From positions 1 through 64,000 of the forward strand of contig KZ478062.1 of NCBI GenBank assembly GCA_002837195.1: a stretch of DNA of 64,000 bases. Direction: 5' to 3'. The notes under the pieces were generated by a model. It saw nothing but the letters and a program-made list of their open reading frames with translations. It had not been told where the DNA came from and did not search any database. This DNA is from Enterobacterales bacterium CwR94 (GTDB taxonomy: Bacteria; Pseudomonadota; Gammaproteobacteria; Enterobacterales; Enterobacteriaceae). Made by a program: the position numbers and the translations under genes. This document shows positions 53,623 through 63,342 of this stretch, piece after piece (position 1 is the first letter of the stretch; every line of letters begins with the position of its first letter).

Positions 53623-54723
53623 ATGAAATTTATTGTCGAACGTGAACATTTACTCAAGCCTTTGCAGCAAGTCAGCAGCCCTTTAGGCGGACGTCCAACA
53701 CTGCCTATTTTAGGAAACCTGTTGCTGCAGGTGAATGACGGAACGCTACTGTTAACGGGAACCGATCTCGAAATGGAGATGGTTGCACGTGTGTCATTGA
53801 CGCAGGAGCACGAGCCGGGAGCGACCACCGTTCCAGCCCGTAAGTTCTTTGATATCTGTCGTGGCTTGCCCGAAGGCGCGGAAATCAGTGTGGTGCTGGA
53901 AGGCGATCGCATGCTGGTTCGCTCTGGCCGCAGCCGTTTCTCCCTATCCACATTGCCTGCCAGCGATTTTCCAAATCTGGACGACTGGCAAAGTGAGGTG
54001 GAATTCACCCTGCCGCAAGCCACACTGAAGCGCTTAATTGAAGCGACGCAGTTTTCCATGGCGCATCAGGATGTCCGTTACTACTTGAACGGCATGCTGT
54101 TTGAAACGGAAGGTGAAGAGCTGCGGACGGTCTCCACCGATGGTCACCGTCTGGCGGTTTGCGCATTGCCGATCGGGCAAACGCTGCCCAGCCATTCGGT
54201 GATTGTGCCGCGTAAAGGGGTGATTGAACTGGTGCGTTTGTTGGACGGCGGCGATACGCCCCTGCAAGTGCAAATCGGCAGCAATAACATCCGAGCACAC
54301 GTGGGCGACTTTATCTTCACTTCCAAGCTGGTTGACGGTCGTTTCCCTGATTATCGCCGCGTCTTGCCGAAGAATCCCGATAAAACCCTGGAAGCCGGGT
54401 GTGATTTGCTTAAGCAGGCCTTTGCGCGTGCCGCCATTCTCTCCAATGAAAAGTTCCGCGGTGTTCGCATCTATATCAGCGAAAATCAGTTGCGGATCAC
54501 GGCCAATAACCCGGAACAGGAAGAAGCGGAAGAAATTCTGGATGTCACCTACGCCGGTACGGATTTGGAAATTGGCTTCAACGTCAGCTACGTGCTGGAT
54601 GTGCTGAATGCACTGAAATGTGAAAACGTACGTTTACTGCTCACTGACTCGGTTTCCAGTGTGCAGATTGAAGATGCTGCCAGTGCTTCAGCATCCTACG
54701 TCGTTATGCCCATGCGTCTGTAA
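53623..54723 (+). CDS. dnaN: DNA polymerase III beta sliding clamp
   Basis: A 366-residue clamp with three topologically equal domains, forming a ring dimer on DNA. It starts 4 bp after dnaA and ends with the conserved SYVVMPMRL, part of the peptide-binding cleft. Length equals E. coli DnaN. Confidence 0.98.
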   Translation: MKFIVEREHLLKPLQQVSSPLGGRPTLPILGNLLLQVNDGTLLLTGTDLEMEMVARVSLTQEHEPGATTVPARKFFDICRGLPEGAEISVVLEGDRMLVRSGRSRFSLSTLPASDFPNLDDWQSEVEFTLPQATLKRLIEATQFSMAHQDVRYYLNGMLFETEGEELRTVSTDGHRLAVCALPIGQTLPSHSVIVPRKGVIELVRLLDGGDTPLQVQIGSNNIRAHVGDFIFTSKLVDGRFPDYRRVLPKNPDKTLEAGCDLLKQAFARAAILSNEKFRGVRIYISENQLRITANNPEQEEAEEILDVTYAGTDLEIGFNVSYVLDVLNALKCENVRLLLTDSVSSVQIEDAASASASYVVMPMRL

Positions 54724-54728
54724 ATCCG

Positions 54729-54755
54729 ATCAGCCCGGTTTCCGGGCTGATTTAT
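54729..54755 (+). terminator. Terminator-like hairpin between dnaN and recF
   Basis: ATCAGCCCGG/CCGGGCTGAT, a 10-bp perfect stem with a TTT loop (54729-54751), is followed by TTAT. It lies in a 68-bp gap, whereas in E. coli dnaN and recF abut. It may reduce recF expression relative to dnaA-dnaN. Confidence 0.75.
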
Positions 54756-54791
54756 ACCTGACACTGTCCTTTCCTGAGATTGCCCTCTGAT

Positions 54792-55871
54792 ATGGCTCTT
54801 ACCCGCCTGCTGATTAAAGATTTCCGCAATATTGAAGACGCCGATCTGGCTTTAGCGCCGGGTTTCAATTTTTTGATTGGTGATAACGGCAGCGGTAAAA
54901 CCAGCGTGCTGGAGGCAATCTATACGCTCGGGCATGGACGCGCTTTTCGCTCTCTGCAAGCCAATCGCGTTATCCGCCATGAGCAGGATGCCTTTGTGCT
55001 CCATGGGCGTTTGCAGGGTAAAGAGCGTGAAATCTCGCTGGGTCTGACCAAAAACCGCGAAGGCGACAGCAAAGTCCGTATTGATGGCAGCGACGGCCAC
55101 AAAGTGGCGGAGTTAGCGCAACTGCTGCCGATGCAACTGATTACGCCGGAGGGGTTTACGCTGCTTAATGGCGGGCCAAAATTTCGCCGCGCGTGGGTAG
55201 ATTGGGGCTGTTTTCATAACGAGCCTGGTTTTTTTCAGGCCTGGAGCAATCTGAAACGATTACTCAAACAGCGCAATGCCGCGCTGCGTCAGGTCTCCCG
55301 CTATCAGCAAGTACTGCCCTGGGATCGCGAGCTAGCGCCGCTGGCCGAGCAAATCAGTGCCTGGCGGGCCGCCTACAGTGAAGCAATCGCCGCGGATATC
55401 AATGCCACCTGCCAACAATTTCTACCTGAGTTCTCACTGAGCTTTACCTTCCAGCGCGGTTGGGACAAAGAAACCGATTATGCCACCTTGCTGGAACGTC
55501 AGTTTGAGCGCGATCGCGCTTTAACCTACACCGCAACGGGGCCACATAAAGCGGATTTCCGCATACGTGCGGACGGTACGCCAGTTGAAGAGCTGTTATC
55601 ACGCGGTCAGTTAAAATTGCTGATGTGCGCATTGCGACTGGCACAGGGCGAGTTTCTGACGCGTCAGTCGGGCCGACGCTGCCTGTACTTAATCGATGAT
55701 TTTGCCTCTGAACTGGATGAGGGGCGTCGGCAGTTGTTAGCTGACCGATTAAAAGCGACACAGGCACAGGTTTTTGTCAGTGCAATCAACGCGGAACACG
55801 TCTTCGACATGAGTGATGAAAATGGCAAGATGTTCCGCGTAGAAAAGGGTAAAATACAGGGCTGTGCCTAA
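54792..55871 (+). CDS. recF: DNA replication and repair protein RecF
   Basis: A 359-residue SMC-like ATPase. Walker A is GDNGSGKTS (about 31-39), the signature is LSRGQLKLL and Walker B is [13 protein letters not shown]. It loads RecA at gaps together with RecO and RecR. I start it at ATG 54792 ([13 protein letters not shown]) by alignment to E. coli; the Shine-Dalgarno is weak, as is usual for recF. Confidence 0.96.
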   Translation: MALTRLLIKDFRNIEDADLALAPGFNFLIGDNGSGKTSVLEAIYTLGHGRAFRSLQANRVIRHEQDAFVLHGRLQGKEREISLGLTKNREGDSKVRIDGSDGHKVAELAQLLPMQLITPEGFTLLNGGPKFRRAWVDWGCFHNEPGFFQAWSNLKRLLKQRNAALRQVSRYQQVLPWDRELAPLAEQISAWRAAYSEAIAADINATCQQFLPEFSLSFTFQRGWDKETDYATLLERQFERDRALTYTATGPHKADFRIRADGTPVEELLSRGQLKLLMCALRLAQGEFLTRQSGRRCLYLIDDFASELDEGRRQLLADRLKATQAQVFVSAINAEHVFDMSDENGKMFRVEKGKIQGCA

Positions 55872-55876
55872 TCTAA

Positions 55877-58309
<2,433 letters not shown>

Positions 58310-58329
58310 TCGACAGCGTCCTGCGGAAG

Positions 58330-58357
58330 AAAAGGCAGCCTTAACGGCTGCCTTTTT
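58330..58357. terminator. Bidirectional terminator between gyrB and the sensor kinase
   Basis: AAAAGGCAGCC/GGCTGCCTTTT with a 5-nt loop, with T-runs on both strands (a T6 on the plus strand, A4 giving T4 on the minus), sits between the converging 3' ends. Confidence 0.92.
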
Positions 58358-58364
58358 TATTGCT

Positions 58365-59828
58365 CTAGCTGAGCGGCAATGCAAAGCAGAAACTGGCCCC
58401 TTCGGGCTCATCACCCAGACGGATATTACCGCCGTGCAATTGCAGCATGCGTTGAACGATCATCAATCCTAATCCGCCATGATTCCGCTGGTTATGGTTG
58501 AGCACCGAGGGGCGATGAAACAGCGTTGTTTTTATCGCGGCAGGAATACCTGGCCCCTGATCGTGGAGCGACACAGAGAGCATTCCCTCATGTACCCACA
58601 GGCGCAGATGGATAATGCTGTTATCAGGAGAGTGGCGAATCGCATTGTCCAATAAGTTGGTTAACACGCGTTCCATCATCGACAAATCAGCATTGATCAG
58701 CGGCAAATGAGGGGCAATGTCAGCACGAAGCTGGATCTGACGGCGCTCAGTGGTTAACTCAAATTTCTGCCACACATCCTGCGCCAGTTCACCGAGCGAA
58801 AAACGCTCTTTATTGGGTTTTACGCCGCCATGCTCCAGACGCGCCAGCTCAAAGAGTTGCTGCGCCAACCCGCCCACTTTCTGGCTTTGCGACAATGCGA
58901 TACTCAAATAACGCTGCCGCTCTTCCTGGGTGAGATGCTCGGATTTCAAGGTCAGCGTTTCCAGGTAGCCGTGCATGGCGGTCAGCGGGGTTCGCAAGTC
59001 ATGTGAAATATTGGCAATAAATTCACGCCGTTGTTGATCCTGTCCAGCCAGTAAATCCCACTGCTCGTTGATGCGACGACACAGTGCCGCAAAGGCCTGT
59101 TGAAGCTGACTTACCTCGTTTGGACTGGCGGGAGAGATTTGTTGGGTCGCGAGTAATTTAATCGCAGGCATGCCACCCTGATCCAATTGCGCTACCTGTT
59201 TGATTAGCTGGCGCATGGGCCGCGTGACCCAGCGAAACGCCACGGCACCGGCAATCACGGTTAATAGCAGCAGTAAGCCCATCGCCGACAGGGTAAACAT
59301 CAACAGGGCGTTCTTTTGCGCATCATTTGCCAGCTGGTTGTAATCTTCGCCTAATAAAATCACGTACAACCAGCCTTCGGTTTTACCGTCACGCATCAAT
59401 GGCGCCGCACTAAACACCTTTGAACCGTCCTCACTGCGTGGGTCATCACCAAGCACAGGCAAAGTGGCTTTTGATTGCAGTTGATGCAGAGGTGCCAGAT
59501 CAATGCGTTGGCGCTTCACATGGCCACTGGGTGCGGCATCGGCGATGATATTGCCCTGTGTATCCAGCAAGTAAACTTCCACGCTGGGATTCACGACCAT
59601 GGTTTGTGAAAACAGACTTTTAAGGGCGTTTTGATCAATCCCTTCTGAACGCATCAGGGGGATCTGCTGAGCGATATGGCTGGCTAAATCCAATGAAAGT
59701 TGCTGAATTACCGCCTGGCTGTAGCTCTTGCTGGTACGAATTTGCAACCAACCGGATACGGCGCAACAAAGCACCAGCATCAACGTAAAGCCCGCGACCA
59801 ATTTTTGCGATAAAGACAGCGACCTCAT
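58365..59828 (-). CDS. Sensor histidine kinase of the MXKDX/oxidoreductase module
   Basis: A 487-residue membrane kinase. Transmembrane segments at about 10-30 and 176-199 flank a 145-residue periplasmic sensor (31-175). HAMP follows, then HisKA with H276 (FIANISHDLRTPLTAMHGYLETL), N-box LTNLLDNAIRHS, G1 DQGPGIP and G2 GGLGLMIV. It overlaps its response regulator by 1 bp (TGATG-type). I do not identify an E. coli orthologue. Its location beside a periplasmic methionine sulfoxide-repair-like operon suggests that it senses oxidative or chlorine stress, which is inference. Confidence 0.82.
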   Translation of the reverse strand: MRSLSLSQKLVAGFTLMLVLCCAVSGWLQIRTSKSYSQAVIQQLSLDLASHIAQQIPLMRSEGIDQNALKSLFSQTMVVNPSVEVYLLDTQGNIIADAAPSGHVKRQRIDLAPLHQLQSKATLPVLGDDPRSEDGSKVFSAAPLMRDGKTEGWLYVILLGEDYNQLANDAQKNALLMFTLSAMGLLLLLTVIAGAVAFRWVTRPMRQLIKQVAQLDQGGMPAIKLLATQQISPASPNEVSQLQQAFAALCRRINEQWDLLAGQDQQRREFIANISHDLRTPLTAMHGYLETLTLKSEHLTQEERQRYLSIALSQSQKVGGLAQQLFELARLEHGGVKPNKERFSLGELAQDVWQKFELTTERRQIQLRADIAPHLPLINADLSMMERVLTNLLDNAIRHSPDNSIIHLRLWVHEGMLSVSLHDQGPGIPAAIKTTLFHRPSVLNHNQRNHGGLGLMIVQRMLQLHGGNIRLGDEPEGASFCFALPLS

Positions 59829-60547
59829 TATGGGTGTTCTCCGGTGAGCGGGACAAACTTATAGCCTTTCCCCCACACTGTCAGAATGGATTCTGGCGTG
59901 GCGGGATCGCGCTCAATTTTAAAGCGCAGGCGATTGATATGCGTATTAACGGTATGTTCGTAACCATCGTGTTGATAGCCCCACACCAGATCCAGCAGTT
60001 GCAAGCGGGAAAAAACCTGACCGGGATGGCGAGCAAAGTGATACAGCAAATCAAATTCGCGTGGTGTTAGCTCAATCGGGCTATTGCGCAGTAGCACTTC
60101 GCGGGCAATGGGATCGATATGCAATTCACCCAGCGTCAACAGCCCGGCATCTAAGCGCAAATTTTTGCTCATCGCTTCCTGGCGACGAAACAGCGCTTTA
60201 ACGCGCGCAACCAACTCCATCATTGAAAACGGTTTTGCCAGATAGTCATCGGCACCCAGTTCCAGACCCAACACGCGATGCACTTCACTGCTGCGTGCGC
60301 TGATCATAATAATCGGTGTATAGCGCGTCATCATGCGTGCACGACGGCAGATTTCCAGCCCATCCACGCCGGGTAGCATGAGATCCAGAATAAGGGCATC
60401 CCAGCCGCCCTGTTCCAGCAGTGCAACGCCTTGCGACCCGTCGGGTGCGTGTGTCACCACAAAACCTTCGTCTTTCAAATGCATCTGTAACAGATCAGCG
60501 ATGTGCTGATCGTCTTCCACGACCAACAATTTGCGGGGTGCATCCAT
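59828..60547 (-). CDS. OmpR-family response regulator of the MXKDX/oxidoreductase module
   Basis: A 239-residue regulator. The receiver has acidic residues E11, D12 and D13, phospho-acceptor D55 (LILDLMLPG) and K105 (LAKPFS). The winged-helix output domain (about 140-230) ends TVWGKGYKFVPL. It is read leftward with the kinase and divergent from the cytochrome b gene 145 bp away, so the shared intergenic region is its likely target. Confidence 0.85.
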   Translation of the reverse strand: MDAPRKLLVVEDDQHIADLLQMHLKDEGFVVTHAPDGSQGVALLEQGGWDALILDLMLPGVDGLEICRRARMMTRYTPIIMISARSSEVHRVLGLELGADDYLAKPFSMMELVARVKALFRRQEAMSKNLRLDAGLLTLGELHIDPIAREVLLRNSPIELTPREFDLLYHFARHPGQVFSRLQLLDLVWGYQHDGYEHTVNTHINRLRFKIERDPATPESILTVWGKGYKFVPLTGEHP

Positions 60548-60692
60548 TTCATCATCCTCACGGTCTCGAACAACGAGTGTATCGAAACGCCAAAGCGGCA
60601 GTATTCACATTTTATTTAAGTTTACGTGAGGCTTGAATGAATTCTTTCTGCGCACACTCTCTTCATCGAAGGAATGAGAGAAGGGTTCCAAG
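60548..60692. promoter_or_regulatory. Divergent promoter between the response regulator and the cytochrome b operon
   Basis: A 145-bp gap. TTTATTTAAG-TTTACGTGAG (60611-60630) contains a TTTA repeat with a 10-bp period, flanked by TCAC (60605-60608) and GTGA (60626-60629). It is a candidate binding site for the neighbouring OmpR-family regulator. No clear -35/-10 pair is visible, which fits an activator-dependent promoter. Confidence 0.4.
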
Positions 60693-61292
60693 ATGGCGAC
60701 ATCGGACAAGGTAAAGATTCATCCCGGCTGGTTACGACTGTGTCATTGGGTTAATGCCGTGGCGGTGTTGATTATGGTGGCGAGTGGCTGGCGGATTTAT
60801 AACGCCTCACCCTTATTTGATTTTCGCTTCCCGAACGAATGGACGTTGGGCGGTTGGTTAGGTGGTGCATTGCAATGGCATTTTGCCGCCATGTGGATTT
60901 TTAGCATCAACGGGTTGGCCTATCTCCTCATCAACCTGTTTAGCGGGCGTCTCAGGCATAAGTTTGGTGATTTCCGGCTACGCGCTTTTTTTGCTGATGT
61001 TCATGCCGCTCTGCGTGGACGTTTGCAACACGCTGATTTACGCCATTACAACCATGTACAAAAGGCTGCCTACCTGTTTGTGATGATTGACGGCATTTTG
61101 CTGGTGATTTCCGGGCTGGTGATGTGGAAATCCGTGCAATTCCCGTTGTTGCGAACCTTATTGGGCGGCTACGAGGCGGCTCGCTACATCCACTTCTACA
61201 GCATGGCGGCGCTGGTGGGCTTTGTTGCGGTTCATCTCGTGATGGTGCTACTGGTGCCGAAAACCCTGATTGCCATGCTGCGCGGACGTTAA
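60693..61292 (+). CDS. Cytochrome b561-type membrane protein (electron donor subunit)
   Basis: A 199-residue protein with four hydrophobic segments of the cytochrome b561/Ni-hydrogenase b type (PF01292-like). Candidate haem ligands are H18, H63, H167 and H181, each within or at the edge of a segment. It is 11 bp upstream of the oxidoreductase gene and probably passes electrons from the quinol pool to it, playing the part MsrQ plays for MsrP although it belongs to a different-looking family. It is not MsrQ by sequence. Confidence 0.82.
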   Translation: MATSDKVKIHPGWLRLCHWVNAVAVLIMVASGWRIYNASPLFDFRFPNEWTLGGWLGGALQWHFAAMWIFSINGLAYLLINLFSGRLRHKFGDFRLRAFFADVHAALRGRLQHADLRHYNHVQKAAYLFVMIDGILLVISGLVMWKSVQFPLLRTLLGGYEAARYIHFYSMAALVGFVAVHLVMVLLVPKTLIAMLRGR

Positions 61293-61302
61293 GGAGAACA
61301 TC

Positions 61303-62076
61303 ATGCCCATGACCACCAAAGACAGCGACGCGCTGGTAAAAGAAGCGCAGCAATTGCTGGCGAAAAAGCTGCAAGGGGACGCTCGACGCCGGTTTCTGCG
61401 TCAGGGATTAACGTTAGGCGGTGTGGCTTTGCTGACAGGATGCGACCTGAGCAGTAATCCAAACGTGGAAAATGTGTTGAATCGGGTTTCAGCGCTTAAC
61501 GACCGTGTACAGCACTGGCTCTTCAGCGATCGCCGTTTAGCACCGGAATACAGCGCCGCGCAGATAGATCCAGATTTCCCTTTCAATGCCTTTTACGGTG
61601 AAGAGGATATCCCGTTGATTGACGGCGCTGACTATCGCTTAGCGGTGGCGGGGTTAGTCCAAAACACGCGTCCCTGGCAGCTTGCAGAGCTACACCGTTT
61701 GCCGCAGGAGCACCAAATCACCCGACATATTTGCGTAGAAGGTTGGAGTGCGATTGGCCAATGGGGCGGAGTGCCGTTTGGCGTATTCCTGAAGCATATT
61801 GGTGCCGATCTTTCCGCAAAATACGTGAAATTCACCTGTGCAGATGATTACTACACCAGCATCGATATGTCGACGGCGCTGCATCCGCAGACCTTACTGA
61901 CACTCAGCTGGAACAGGCAGGTTTTACCACCGAAGTATGGGTATCCGATGAAACTTCGCATCCCCACCAAGCTGGGATACAAAAATCCCAAACACATCCA
62001 GGTCATTGAAGTGACCAACCGCTTTCCCGGTGGCTACTGGGAAGACCAGGGCTATAACTGGTTTGGCGGCAGTTAA
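61303..62076 (+). CDS. Tat-exported SUOX-fold molybdopterin oxidoreductase (MsrP-like)
   Basis: A 257-residue enzyme starting at 61303 behind AAGGAG. The signal RRRFLRQGLTLGG (28-40) has the twin-arginine motif and ends in LLTGC (C47), a lipobox, so the product is likely a Tat-exported lipoprotein. The molybdenum-ligating cysteine is C144 in RHICVEGWSAIGQW, the hallmark of the sulfite oxidase/YedY fold; downstream segments DDYYTSIDM and YGYPMKLRIPTKLGYKNPK continue it. MsrP of E. coli repairs periplasmic methionine sulfoxide. That activity is likely here given the Met-rich neighbour, but it is not proven. Confidence 0.85.
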   Translation: MPMTTKDSDALVKEAQQLLAKKLQGDARRRFLRQGLTLGGVALLTGCDLSSNPNVENVLNRVSALNDRVQHWLFSDRRLAPEYSAAQIDPDFPFNAFYGEEDIPLIDGADYRLAVAGLVQNTRPWQLAELHRLPQEHQITRHICVEGWSAIGQWGGVPFGVFLKHIGADLSAKYVKFTCADDYYTSIDMSTALHPQTLLTLSWNRQVLPPKYGYPMKLRIPTKLGYKNPKHIQVIEVTNRFPGGYWEDQGYNWFGGS

Positions 62077-62098
62077 TCGCAACATAAAGGAACTGAAA

Positions 62099-62386
62099 AT
62101 GAAAAAGACCATGATCGCCGTAATGACTGCATCCATGTTAATGGCTTCCGGTGCCTGGGCCGCCGACGCGATGAGCAAGGATGCCATGAAAAAAGATGAA
62201 ATGAGCCAGATGTCCCATGACGGCATGAAGAAAGACAACATGGGTAAAGACGGTATGAAAAAGGATGCCATGGGTAAAGACGGCATGAAGAAAGATCACA
62301 TGGGCAAAGAGGGCATGAAAAAGGACGCCATGGGTAAAGATGAAATGAAGAAAGACAACATGGCGAAAGATGGCATGAGCCACTAA
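62099..62386 (+). CDS. Methionine-rich periplasmic MXKDX pentapeptide-repeat peptide (MrpX-like)
   Basis: A 95-residue exported peptide. The signal peptide ends near residue 22 (AWA|ADA). The mature 73 residues are almost entirely (M-x-K-D-x) pentapeptides and contain 15 methionines (about one in five), many Lys/Asp and no Cys or aromatic residue. The family is known as pentapeptide MXKDX-repeat protein. In Azospira suillum a comparable Met-rich peptide (MrpX) acts as a sacrificial hypochlorite scavenger, repaired by YedYZ. It starts 22 bp after the oxidoreductase stop, with an AAGGA box. Confidence 0.9.
   Translation: MKKTMIAVMTASMLMASGAWAADAMSKDAMKKDEMSQMSHDGMKKDNMGKDGMKKDAMGKDGMKKDHMGKEGMKKDAMGKDEMKKDNMAKDGMSH
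62221..62370 (+). repeat. Five tandem 30-bp repeats within the MXKDX gene
   Basis: Five exact-length 30-bp units (62221-62250, 62251-62280, 62281-62310, 62311-62340, 62341-62370) each encode ten residues of the type xGMKKDxMGK. Units 1, 3 and 5 spell KK as AAG-AAA and units 2 and 4 as AAA-AAG, so the real period is 60 bp. This points to growth by 60-bp duplication. Confidence 0.95.
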
Positions 62387-62392
62387 ACAGCC

Positions 62393-62421
62393 TGCGCCGG
62401 ATATCCCTCATATCCGGCGCA
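62393..62421 (+). terminator. Hairpin after the MXKDX gene
   Basis: TGCGCCGGATAT/ATATCCGGCGCA with a 5-nt loop is a 12-bp perfect stem just after the stop. No U-run follows; the GCCGGAT core resembles enteric REP elements. It ends or stabilises the three-gene mRNA. Confidence 0.7.
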
Positions 62422-62523
62422 ATCACGTAAAATCCCGAAAAGGGCGAGTCTGTTGATCGCAGGCTGGTCAATGTGAGCGGAATCGCGTTAGCATGACGTA
62501 AAACTCGACACGATGAGGGCGTT

Positions 62524-63342
62524 ATGGCGATTAAACTGATTGCAATTGATATGGATGGCACGCTGCTAAATCCGCAGCATGAAATCACACCGCGCGTTAA
62601 AAAGGCGATTCAGGCAGCGCGTGAGCGCGGTGTTACGGTGGTATTAGCAACCGGGCGTCCTTATGTGGGTGTGCAAAATTATCTGATGGAGTTGGGGCTG
62701 AATGAGCCGGGCCAATATTGCATCACGAACAATGGTGCGTTGGTACAAAAGGCTGATACAGGCGAATGCGTGGCAGAAGTGACGCTCAGCTTTCAGGAGT
62801 TTCTGGATTTCTCCCGCCTTGCCGACGAATTAGGCGTACATTTCCATGCGATGGATAAATCGTTCCTCTACACCCCGAATAAAGACATCAGCGAGTTTAC
62901 GGTGCATGAAGCGGCGCTGACCGGCATTCCATTGCGCTATCGTGCCCTGGATGAGATGGACAGCAGCACGCGCTTTCCTAAAGTCATGATGATTGATAAG
63001 CCCTCTCTCTTGGATGCCGCCATCGCCCGTATCCCTGAGAGCCTGAAACAGCAGTACACCATCCTGAAAAGCGCCCCTTTCTATTTGGAAATTCTTGACC
63101 GTCGCGTCAATAAAGGCACGGGCGTTGGCCAGTTAGCAGAAAAACTGGGTATCGCGCCGGAAGAGGTGATGGCGCTTGGCGATCAGGAAAACGATTTAGC
63201 CATGATTGAATACGCAGGTTATGGCGTGGCGATGGGCAATGCAGTGGACAGTGTGAAAGCCATTACGCCTTATCACACAGCGACCAATATGGAAGATGGC
63301 GTTGCATTGGCGATTGAAAAGTACGTGCTTAATATCGCCTGA
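62524..63342 (+). CDS. yidA: HAD-IIB sugar phosphatase YidA
   Basis: A 272-residue Cof-type HAD phosphatase. Motif I is IAIDMDGTLLNP (nucleophile D9), motif II has VVLATGRP and the C-terminal motif is ALGDQENDLAMIEYAGYGVAMGNA. E. coli YidA (270 residues) hydrolyses sugar phosphates such as alpha-glucose-1-phosphate in vitro. In E. coli it follows gyrB closely; here the redox module lies between them. Confidence 0.94.
   Translation: MAIKLIAIDMDGTLLNPQHEITPRVKKAIQAARERGVTVVLATGRPYVGVQNYLMELGLNEPGQYCITNNGALVQKADTGECVAEVTLSFQEFLDFSRLADELGVHFHAMDKSFLYTPNKDISEFTVHEAALTGIPLRYRALDEMDSSTRFPKVMMIDKPSLLDAAIARIPESLKQQYTILKSAPFYLEILDRRVNKGTGVGQLAEKLGIAPEEVMALGDQENDLAMIEYAGYGVAMGNAVDSVKAITPYHTATNMEDGVALAIEKYVLNIA

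Noticed and set aside
60693-61292. MsrQ (YedZ) call for the cytochrome b gene
   Set aside because: The sequence fits the cytochrome b561/hydrogenase b type and not the ferric-reductase-like MsrQ family.
62221-62370. CRISPR or non-coding satellite
   Set aside because: The repeat is in frame within a clear secreted peptide gene.
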